NCBI RefSeq assembly: GCF_002994745.2
Contig: NC_037093.1
Location: 15,945,555-16,009,554 of the forward strand
Direction of reading: 5' to 3'
Source of the DNA: Rosa chinensis
Taxonomy: Eukaryota > Streptophyta > Magnoliopsida > Rosales > Rosaceae
DNA: 64,000 bases
A program made the position numbers and the translations under genes. The notes under the pieces were generated by a model. The model saw only the letters and a program-made list of their open reading frames with translations. It had not been told where the DNA came from and ran no database searches. Below are positions 55,752 to 64,000 of the stretch, piece by piece. Numbering within the stretch: position 1 is the first letter of the stretch; each line of letters starts with the position of its first letter.

Positions 55752-56570
55752 AAGGTTCTAAAAATCTTTAGGCGTTAGTCAGGCGGTGGTCATGGGACTA
55801 GCCGCCTAGGCGGTTTTGTATTTTTTTAATTTTTATTTTATTTTTGTAGTATATAATTATATAATTAAGAATATATACTCTTAAAAGAGAATAATAATTG
55901 TTAAAGAGTAAAAGAATTGATTACACAAGGGCACCTCAAGCCCACACCTGTAATCAAACAGGGCAGCACGTACATGATCAATTCAAATTTTTTTCTTCAC
56001 GTGTCATGAGCACACCATATCCATTCTTCTTGCCTTAGCAGCCACATACCGAGAAAGGCCACCTCAATCATCAATTCATCACTGATTCATCTCTTCCTCG
56101 TTCTCGCAAATAAACCCAGGAATATTTTCAAAAAAGTCAAAAACAAAAACTCATTGCACAGTTGCAGCAATATTACGACTACGATTTCCAACATATCTCC
56201 TTCTACCTCTGCCAACATATCTCCTTTTGCCTCTGCGATCCAACTTCCACGATCTCCACCAACACTGGAAAGAGCCTTCCTCCACCAATGCTATTCGCGC
56301 GCCTCCGGCATCGGAATTATCATGCTCAACACGTACGCTGACTAGTCCACCATGCTTGCCGTGAATTCTGTTGTTTGGTATAAGCTTCACCTCGAATTCC
56401 GCCTAGCCCAACCACCTAGCCTATTCCGCCCAGCCTCCTAGGCGCCCGCCCAAACCGCCTAGGCCCCCGCCCAAATCTAGAATGCCTAGAGCCACCAATT
56501 ACCCATAGGTGAGTCGGAGAGCTGCCGCCCAGCCCCTAGGCGGCTTAGGCAGTCAAGTTTTAGAACACTG
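55752..56570. mobile_element. MULE-like element with 'ggttctaaaa' ends
   Basis: Inverted ends aaggttctaaaaatc and the reverse of gttttagaacactg, with 'taggcgg' repeats near both termini, are flanked by a 9-bp near-match ctaaaaacc (55743-55751) and ctcaaaacc (56571-56579). The parallel sequence at 54870-54890 shows the uninterrupted site. No gene recognised in the 819 bp. Confidence 0.75.
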
Positions 56571-56664
56571 CTCAAAACCCTTCCCAAAAACCCATTTCTA
56601 GCAAACTTTTAGGATTTAAAATTTTTTTTTTTCAACCAGGGCATTTTTATAATTTTTCTTATTC

Positions 56665-57180
56665 CCCATGAGGATCTGACAGTTGGATCTTCATATAATT
56701 GTGAACAGACGATTCAAAAGGAGATTCGTGAGGATTCGATCGTTGGATCGTCATATAATTTTGTGAGGATGATTCTAAGGGCGATATGGGACGATCCAAC
56801 CATTGGATCTTCACATAATTTTGAGAGGATGATCCTAAGGGCGATCCGTGAGGATCCGACCGTTGGATCGTAATATAATTTTGTGAGGATGATTCTAAGG
56901 GCGATCTGGGACGATCCAACCTTTGGATCTTAGTATAATTTTGAGAGGATGAACTTAAGGGCGATTCGTGAGGATCTGGCCGTTGGATCATCGTATAAAT
57001 TGGCAAAGATGATCCTCTAGGTGATCCTTGAGGATCTGACCCTTGGATCTTCGTATAATTTTGAGAGATGAACTTAAAGGCGATCCGTGAGGATCTGACC
57101 GTTTGATCATAGTATAAATCGATAAAGATGATCCTCTAGGTGATCTGTAAGGATCCGACCGTTGGATCGTCGTATAATTG
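56665..57180. repeat. 60-bp minisatellite, array 2 (about 8-9 units)
   Basis: Same unit family as array 1, in the same orientation, inside the outer hAT element. Unit count and variants differ from array 1, so the arrays have expanded independently. Confidence 0.9.
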
Positions 57181-57779
57181 TGATTTGTGAATTATTTTTT
57201 GTCAAAAAAGGAAAGGAAAAAAAAAATCTAAAAAGATAGAAAATAAAAAATCTCAAAATAGAAAACCAAAAAAGTTCATATAGAGAAAATGACAAATGCA
57301 GGGTTATATACATAAGTCTTAATTGGTTTTAGTTGCTTTGATAAAAAGTTAAAAAAAAAAAAAATGTTTACGGGTTCCAACGGATAACCCGCAAACCCGC
57401 CTGGTTTAGCCCTCGAAACCCGTTAATCTAACGGGTTTTTACCGGGTCAACCCGTTAAAAACCCACACTATACCCGCACGTTGCCAGAGCTAATTAAAAT
57501 GAATGATTATCACAAAGTAAATTGTTTGGTTAAAATGTTGTACTCATGTACGAATTAAGAGCTAGCCTATACACATATGTTCCATGTGATTGTGAATTGA
57601 CACGATGCCCGTGCCATGCCAAGTCTCTATCACTCTGTACCCTGTACTGCCATCTACATTCTGGTACATTGAAATGTGGTATTATTGAAAGGCGCGCCAT
57701 TTCATGTTCAGCTAATTTGCTTAGAACTCTTTCGACTTAAAAACGAAGAAATCTATCCTCAAAAGTACTTAACTTAATT

Positions 57780-58037
57780 TCTAATTAATAAATCAAAAGT
57801 ACCACAAAGCAGAAGGTAGATAGATCTTAACAAATTACATGCATGAAATCATGAACTGATACAGCCCCACACGTTAACTTCTTTGTCATTCCTCTTGGCC
57901 CCTAGCAACCTAAACAAGTCACATGGCTATAAAAAATACCGCACTTGTAAAATGAGAATATGATGTCAACCAGGTTCAATAAGTCTAGTATAAATATATC
58001 TATATGATTCTACTATATACTACTCAATTTGATAACA
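57780..58037 (+). promoter_or_regulatory. CYP74 copy 2 promoter region
   Basis: TATAAAT at 57989-57995 lies 43 bp before the ATG. The last 170 bp match copy 1. There is no MITE here, so upstream sequence differs from copy 1 beyond about 250 bp. Confidence 0.6.
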
Positions 58038-59504
58038 ATGTCTTCATCTTCTTCTTCTTCTTCAAACCCATCTGACTCATCATCATCTGCACCACCAAAG
58101 CTCCCATTGAAACCAATCCCAGGTGACTATGGCTTACCCTTCTTCGGTCCCATCAAAGATCGTTACAACTATTTCTACAACCAAGGAAAAGATGAGTTCT
58201 TCAAAACCCGAATCCAAAAGTACAACTCCACAGTCTTCCGTACAAACATGCCTCCCGGCTCCTTCATCGCTTCAAACCCTAAAGTCATCGCAGTCCTCGA
58301 CGCGGTGAGCTTTCCTATTCTCTTCGACACCTCCAAAGTCGAAAAACGTAACGTCTTGGACGGCACTTACATGCCCTCCACATCCTTCACCGGCGGCTAT
58401 CGCGTCTGTGCCTATCTAGACCCCTCAGAACCGAACCACACTTCTCTCAAGCGCTTCTTCTTGTCTCTACTCGCCAGTCGTCACCACAAGTTCATCCCAC
58501 TCTTCCAAAACCACTTGTCAGACCTCTTTCTCAACCTGGAAACTGAAATTTCAAAAAATGGGAAAGCAGACTTCAACACCCCGAGCGACGACATGTCCTT
58601 TAAGTTCGTCTTCTCGCTGTTCTGCGGGTCAGAAAATACTTCATTGGGTTCCAAAGGGCCAAACTTGGTGGCCGCATGGCTCGCGCCACAACTGGCTCCG
58701 CAGATCACACTCGGGTCGCCCAAGTTGCTGAGCTTTGCTGAAGATTTGTTGCTGCACACGTTTTCCTACCCTGCATTTTTGGTCAAATCGACCTACAAGA
58801 AGCTCTACGATGCGTTTTACGAGTCGTCGGCTTCGGTTTTGGACGAGGCCGAGAATAGTTTCGGGATTCCGAGAGACGAAGCTTGCCACAACCTTTTGTT
58901 TTTGGCTTGCTTCAATGCTTTTGGTGGCATGAAGCTTTTGTTCCCTGCTTTAATCAAGTGGGTTGGATCCGCAGGAGAGGATTTGCACCGCCAGCTCCGA
59001 AATGAAATCAGGGCCTTTGTTAAAGAAAACGATGGGAATGTTACTTTCTCGGCGTTGGATAAGATGAATTTGACCAAGTCCGTGGTTTATGAGGCTTTGA
59101 GGATTGAACCTCCGGTTCCGTTCCAGTACGGGAAGGCCAAGGAGGATATCATGGTCCATAGCCATGATGCAGCATTTGAGATCAAAAAGGGGGAAATGAT
59201 CTTCGGATATCAGCCCTTCGCCACAAAGGATCCGAAGATTTTCGAGAATCCGGAGGAGTTTGTGGGGCATAGGTTTGTAGGAGAAGGTGAGAAATTGTTG
59301 AAGTATGTTTATTGGTCAAATGGTCGCGAGACCGATGATCCGACGGTGGAGAATAAGCAGTGCGCGGGGAAGAATTTGGTGTTGCTTGTGTCGAGGTTAA
59401 TGTTGGTAGAGTTTTTCCTTCGATATGACACTTGTACCGTTGATGTGACTACGGCTTCATTGGGTGCATCAGTGACGTTCAAAACATTGACCAAAGCCTC
59501 CTGA
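58038..59504 (+). CDS. CYP74-family cytochrome P450 (hydroperoxide lyase/allene oxide synthase-like), copy 2
   Basis: Single-exon ORF of 488 residues, about 95% identical by eye to copy 1. It has an extra three Ser codons in the N-terminal (TCT/TCA)n run and about twenty substitutions. All CYP74 marks are kept: IPGDYG, NVLDGTYMPS, FNAFGGMKLLFP, EALRIEPP and the heme loop NKQCAGKN with Cys at residue 442 (Asp in copy 1 after AGK is Asn here). The start is set at the ATG in aacaATGtct, as in copy 1. Same predicted role: conversion of lipoxygenase-made fatty-acid hydroperoxides to oxylipins. The two copies are likely redundant or lightly diverged; the exact reaction cannot be told from sequence. 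Confidence 0.93.
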   Translation: MSSSSSSSSNPSDSSSSAPPKLPLKPIPGDYGLPFFGPIKDRYNYFYNQGKDEFFKTRIQKYNSTVFRTNMPPGSFIASNPKVIAVLDAVSFPILFDTSKVEKRNVLDGTYMPSTSFTGGYRVCAYLDPSEPNHTSLKRFFLSLLASRHHKFIPLFQNHLSDLFLNLETEISKNGKADFNTPSDDMSFKFVFSLFCGSENTSLGSKGPNLVAAWLAPQLAPQITLGSPKLLSFAEDLLLHTFSYPAFLVKSTYKKLYDAFYESSASVLDEAENSFGIPRDEACHNLLFLACFNAFGGMKLLFPALIKWVGSAGEDLHRQLRNEIRAFVKENDGNVTFSALDKMNLTKSVVYEALRIEPPVPFQYGKAKEDIMVHSHDAAFEIKKGEMIFGYQPFATKDPKIFENPEEFVGHRFVGEGEKLLKYVYWSNGRETDDPTVENKQCAGKNLVLLVSRLMLVEFFLRYDTCTVDVTTASLGASVTFKTLTKAS

Positions 59505-60930
59505 ATGTCATCATGGTCGATGGCTAATAAATCGTACCTATTTCATTCTCAATGCTGTTCACTACTAGCATGCTTGGAGAGGTTGACAGTTGAGCTTACT
59601 AATCTCAAATGCAATATCACCAATACATTAGGGTGTATCTTACTTGATTGAGGTATTTTCTTTTGGTTTGAAGTTGGCTGGCTTATGGACTTTTGGATTG
59701 TATTGTGAGTCATATACTATTTTAGCCTCCTGTTTGTAATAATATCGTAAAGACGTAGTCTCTGTGTCACTGTATTTTTGCATAATTTCATATGGATCAA
59801 ATAATAGTGTAGCAGTAGTGGAGTTACATTGGAGTTTAAGATGATCATAGCCTCTTCAAATTTTTATGCGGCTCATAATTAAGATGAAATTAATTTTTTT
59901 GGGTACAAAAGAGAAGGAAACTCGTCTGACAATCGAGCAAGAACGTTCATCTACAGTCATAGTGATCCAAAGATCACCGGCCACAAATCACGCTCTGATC
60001 ATATGGCTATGCTTTTCATCCACCAGGTTTAAATTCCTATCTTGTCAAGGACATAGATGTACGTACAATCCTATAGAACAAATGTTACAAGTAAGGTCGT
60101 CAATAAGACGTTACTTTAAAAACATGCATTTACTTAAAGAAAAACATGCATACGCTCTAAGAAAAACATGTTTTTAAGTAGCTAGCCTACTGGGAGTGAG
60201 CAAACGAAGAAAATGAATGCAAAACACTGTTGGCCGCCTGATAGGACATTTAACATGACAAACGTGCCAAGCCGGCACAGAGTAACAGAGGAGGAAAATA
60301 AAAGCAAGCCAAACATGAGACCCAACTGTGACGCAAAGTGAAAGTGAACAAAACAAAATTATAGCCTTCGAAGAAAGAAAGAAGAGCAGGGCTCGAGTTC
60401 TACCAATGGGAAAATCACTCTCAAGTTCGAAAGGAAGAGGGGTTAAGTCAAATCTAGAAATAAAGTTGAAAAGCTTAGCGAATGTCTAGTATAAGCTTTT
60501 TGTATTGTTGGCCTTATTTTCTATATAAAATATTGGATTTAGGCTTAGATTGGATTCGAGCAAATGAGATTGAGGATCAATTCCATCAAAGTTTTGAAGA
60601 ACATATTCCCAAACTGTACGTAAAAGTATGTAATAACATAAATTTCTTTAATCCGAGGTTGTTGATCTATTTCATGGTTCTTTTTTAGACAACTGTTTGA
60701 TTAACAGACTTGGCTATGGGGATGATTTTAAGCACAACCTATCTTTGAGATAATTCTTTGCAAGTTTTGTAGCTTTCGTCTATGTGGACGGGGTAAACTA
60801 TAAAAATGCTCTCGTTTTCTTCTTTTTGTTCAAGCAGCTGCCGGCATAGAACCCTTGGCGTTGCCTTGATTAACCATCTAATCGAATTAAATTCGTAAAC
60901 GAGAGGTTGAGAGACGACTCTGGTCATCAA
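59505..60930. other. CYP74 copy 2 3' flank and unique sequence
   Basis: It matches copy 1 until about 59890 and is unique afterwards. No convincing gene; short frames have no recognisable motifs. Confidence 0.45.
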
Positions 60931-61185
60931 CTAACATGAAATGGCCATCGACTTCTTGTTTTTCTTGCCCTTCGTGGTGAGGTGTATGGCTTCACTCGCC
61001 GAGTTCAACATGCTTTTGGTTCCTTTGGGCGGCTGGGGTTCCGGGGCTTCGGCGGCGGTAATATGTTCGCTGATGTCATCAACGCTAGGCAACAATGCTA
61101 TCTGATCCAATCCGATTGTTTGAAGGCAACTCGGTGGAGGAGTTGCATTGGGGGAGCAAGAGGCTGCATGGTGATGATGAATCAC
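60931..61185 (-). other. Short unassigned ORF (84 codons)
   Basis: A minus-strand frame rich in Pro, Ser and His with a basic C-terminus (KGKKNKK). No domain recognised and no clear splice partners. It may be a fragment of a larger gene or chance. Confidence 0.2.
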
Positions 61186-62105
61186 GAGGATAGGATAGGA
61201 TAGGGTTTGTTATGTTGTATTGTCGTTGAATTATTAATGAATTAACAATTTCTCCCCCAAAAAAAAGGTTGGAGGTTGTCGATCTGTCCCATGATTGGTA
61301 TTAATTGTCTACATGATTGGCTTATCAGTTCAGAGCACGCATGCAGAAAAATCAATAGTTGAGAACTCTTGAGAATAGTTTGATACCAGTGAGTGTAAAA
61401 ACATTGAAGGGGTAAGAAGGAAAAGCAAGACAGAATAAATTCGTCTGTCTCTCTAGTCAGTTATGGGAGGCAATCTACCTTTGATAAGCAAGATTGGGCT
61501 CGCCCTCTTTATAGATTCCTTTTATGGACGGCGTTACTTACCTGTCTCCCTTGATTTACCACCACGGTGCCGCCGCCATAACTCATCAGAATTTGAAGCA
61601 CACCAAGCTAGAACAAGTCCCAGCCTGCAAAGTTGTTGTTGCCGCCGTCACGATTAGAAAACAGAGACGTGTCCTACCCTTCAACTTCGTAGCCACCTCC
61701 ACGAGTGGAAAACCACAGCCAACACACATAAGCAATGCCACCACTATTGCGGTCGAAGACTCCTAAATCTCTGCCGTCATCTGAGACAGAAAGTCGACCT
61801 AGACTAACCGAATCCCACCAGCCTCCGCCACCATCATCTACCTTCCAATCACCTCCAGGAGCCGTCAGCCATGCCGCCCCAAAAGTCATACCATCTCCGT
61901 CCATCTTAATCTGAGGATCAATGACCTGAAACCAATCCAAGACCCGGCCCTATCGGCCGAGAGCCAGGTTTCCAAAGCCGCTGTGCAGATTAGGTATGGC
62001 CTTGTTGGGCCGGGTGGGCCTTCAATTGGAACAAAGGCTTTCTAGGTGGCTACTGGGCTTGCTGTTGGGCTCACAGCTCCTTGAGTGTTTTATTTTATAT
62101 TTTAA
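61186..62105. other. Unassigned sequence left of Helitron end
   Basis: No gene supported. Short GC-rich frames (61460-61940) are unlike the AT-rich surroundings and may derive from an old retroelement. 61940-62090 has 'gggcc/ggcct' text similar in style to 9650-9770. Confidence 0.3.
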
Positions 62106-64000
62106 CTAGAAACGGTGTCCACGTTTTACCGCGGAATTTGTTGTTGCTAACAAATTATAACCATGAAATGCATAATTGAAAATAACTTCATTCTACTGAA
62201 ATAGCATTGAAGATTTACTTATATGTAATGCAGGCATCATCCAAAAATACATAGATACTCAAATTAGTTACATTTCAGTCATTAAGTTCAAACCATGGAG
62301 GGCTTTCCTTACATTTTTCATTCCAGTTGAAGTCTATTCAAAATTAGGTTAACCTAGTTAAACTTGTTGCTGGAGTATATTTAAATATGTAGCTGCTCCA
62401 GTTGTACCAGTACAAAAAGGGTAGCTGCTCCAGTTGTAACTGTACAGAGTAGGTTAGCGTAGCGAAAGTTGCCGCTGGAGTTGCTTCACCTGGCTGCTCC
62501 AGCCGTTGAACAAAAATTGGTTCAACAATAGTTACAATCATATACACGTTGAGTCATTTCTTCTGCTTCCTAGGTTGTGCTTTGCTGTTGATGTTGTTGC
62601 TGGCTCATGGTCAGCTTGCCTGTCACTTTAAAACGAAGAAAATAGAGTTAGAGGTTAACCTAAAAGCATTAGTGTGGGAGGATGTTTATAATGAGGATCT
62701 GTGGATTGTTTATGAAGACCGCATTGGCATATAGCAAAGAGCTCTTATAGTTAAGTTAGTGCAACCATCTTGTATTGAAAAGTTAACGGAAAATAACTAT
62801 AAGTTAATGAAGAAGAAACTACATCTCTCCTACCTTTTTTGTCTGAATCAGAGATGAATAAAAATGTGTATGAATGCAATTGTGATCATTATTGGCTATG
62901 TTCTTTTATTTATTTACTTTTTCTTTTTCTAAGATATTTTTTCCCCTGTTTCTGTTGTGGTAATTTGGAAGTTATTAAAGTGAGGTTAGAGTGTTCGTGA
63001 CAGAGTCACCCTTTCAAGAAGCAAGACACATAGGAGGCTATCATTTCTCTTGGGATTGATTCACTTTGCTCTCCATAATCTGCATATAAAACCTGATTTT
63101 GAAGTGGGTTTGATTTTGAAGTTGAATTCATGAGGTTGCATTTCTCTCGTTACATGGAGCTTTCTAAAACTAAAGGATTTTCAGATGTTTAATTTGATCA
63201 GGGAAAAAAGGAAGTAAAAGAAATAGAAAAGAATGATGATGATTCTAAAAATTTGTGAATTTAAAGCTCCATAGATAATTGAAGTTTATGATCCTCCATA
63301 ATTTAATTACTGCAGGTGGATTTCGGTTTTAAGATTTGGTTGCATGTGGCTTAAGAGAAGTATGTTTGAAGCATCAATTATAAGTAGTGAAAGCAGTTTT
63401 TTTAGAAAATATGTTTACTACCTTGCTTATAAAAGTCTGGGAGCAAAATATAAGAGTTTCCAGATTGCTAGTGAGCTCATGAAGGATGTTATCAGTGACG
63501 TGAGATTTGAAACAGATGGTATTACATGGGATAAAGGGTATCTAGAAGTGAGCTACAGGGAAAGAAAAAGAGATTGGACCGCATGGCAAACTCTATTAGC
63601 AAACTGAAAAACTTCTTTCAAACTATAAGCAAACAAAAAGAAAACCAATTACTGATTGACTAAAAGTTAAAATCTTAGAAAGGCTTGTGATAGCATAAAT
63701 CAACAAAAACTCAACTGACAATACATGCCCACAAAAAAAAATAATAATAAAAATAAAATAAAGAGGAAAAAACACAAAACTTCCCAAGAAAGACAGATAT
63801 AACATATACATACATACATATACAGATACAGAACAGAAACATAAGATAAGAAGGACTTGCCTGAGAGAGAGAGAGTTCTTGCACTTGTAGGGATATAGCA
63901 ACCGAGTCAGTGAAATGCTAAGTGATAAAATGACTGACATAAAACTTTTGCTTCTTTGTTACCAACTGAAACAACCCTGTGCAAACATAGCAAGTTAAAT
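62106..64000 (-). mobile_element. Helitron 3' terminus on minus strand; element extends rightward
   Basis: Read on the minus strand, the sequence ends CCGCGGTAAAACGTGG (a 5-bp stem with one G-T pair around a 6-nt loop), a 9-nt spacer, then CTAG (62106-62109) followed by T. That is the Helitron 3' signature. The 5' end was not found and may lie beyond the window, so the right limit here is only the window edge. The interior is AT-rich without Rep/helicase. Confidence 0.55.
63344..63607 (+). other. Unassigned ORF, 87 codons
   Basis: An open frame with balanced composition (aromatic and charged residues, no low complexity). It is preceded by an acceptor-like 'tactgcag' at 63308-63315, so it could be the last exon of a gene or a captured fragment. 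No family recognised. Confidence 0.3.

Larger units (their letters stand above)
54565..57492. mobile_element. Outer hAT element with minisatellite interior
   Basis: It starts TAGGCCTGACA and ends with a degenerate inverse TGCCAGAGCTA at 57492, flanked by a perfect 8-bp TSD attaaaat (54557-54564 and 57493-57500). The ends are filled with 'aacccgc'/'gcgggtt' repeats. It contains a second copy of the same family and a MULE. No transposase. The 8-bp TSD supports hAT. Confidence 0.9.
54405..57676 (+). repeat. Direct repeat of about 160 bp flanking the hAT cluster
   Basis: The sequence 54405-54564 (ttgtttggttaaaatgttg ... ggtacatt) recurs at about 57520-57676. Copy 1 has one related stretch near 21890-21975. 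So copy 2 duplicated this piece and the hAT element sits between the halves. Confidence 0.8.
28575..59890 (+). repeat. Segmental tandem duplication, copy 2 (PAC2-CYP74 unit)
   Basis: Same order and orientation as copy 1, from about 28575 to about 59890, but 31 kb instead of 18 kb because of a 10.4-kb nested transposon cluster, an endogenous virus of about 8 kb and a 2.9-kb hAT cluster. It keeps the only intact PAC2 gene. Confidence 0.9.

Noticed and set aside
55050..57006. Open frames with 20-residue repeats on both strands in the minisatellite arrays
   Set aside because: The 60-bp unit length alone keeps frames open; no start context, domain or homology supports a protein.
1..64000. tRNA, rRNA, bacterial-type operons or CRISPR arrays
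   Set aside because: Looked for tRNA-like A/B boxes, rRNA-like text and regularly spaced palindromic repeats; only the SINE scrap B box and the hAT minisatellite came close, and neither fits such features.

Overview
This is a repeat-dense stretch of a plant nuclear genome. The evidence is introns with GT-AG borders, plant-type transposons (MULE, hAT, Helitron, copia, L1 LINE), an endogenous pararetrovirus, a plant-specific CYP74 cytochrome P450 pair and a proteasome-assembly gene. It is a eudicot. The Florendovirus-type endogenous virus and overall character would suit a rosid such as a Rosaceae species, but I cannot fix the species from sequence alone.

The backbone is one tandem segmental duplication. 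Copy 1 runs from about 10.65 to 28.53 kb and copy 2 from about 28.57 to 59.89 kb. Each unit carries, in the same order and strand, a 5'-truncated LINE, a PAC2-type proteasome assembly chaperone gene, its long 3' flank, and a CYP74 (fatty-acid hydroperoxide-metabolising P450) gene. Copy 1 PAC2 is broken by a 97-bp exon deletion, while copy 2 PAC2 is intact (281 codons). Both CYP74 genes are intact single-exon ORFs of 485 and 488 residues. The LINE predates the duplication. Nearly every other transposon is in one copy only, so the partner copy shows the empty site and proves the target-site duplication (TSD).

Region by region: 1-7861 is the right-hand part of a large Ulp1-protease-carrying MULE (Kaonashi type) with a dead transposase and an unusual set of dispersed G/C-loop hairpins. 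7.9-10.6 kb is repeat debris, including an inverted-terminus element. Copy 1 has taken up two solo LTRs, a hAT MITE, a SINE scrap, a Pack-MULE carrying a bHLH fragment, a Helitron carrying an AP-endonuclease (APE1L-like) fragment, and two further MITEs. Copy 2 has taken up a long-TIR MULE (28.7-39.2 kb) that contains a Ty1/copia element, which itself contains a Pack-MULE with an alpha-tubulin fragment and a small MITE. Copy 2 also holds an endogenous Florendovirus-like genome (about 46.4-54.2 kb) and a self-nested hAT element with 60-bp minisatellite arrays (54.6-57.5 kb). 59.9-64.0 kb is non-duplicated flank with a Helitron 3' terminus on the minus strand and no confident gene.

The host genes do not form a pathway together: PAC2 acts in 20S proteasome assembly and CYP74 in oxylipin metabolism. 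The main interest is structural: how the duplication was dated and decorated by transposons, which captured host genes are shuffled, and two unusual internal-repeat architectures (MULE hairpins, hAT palindromic minisatellite).
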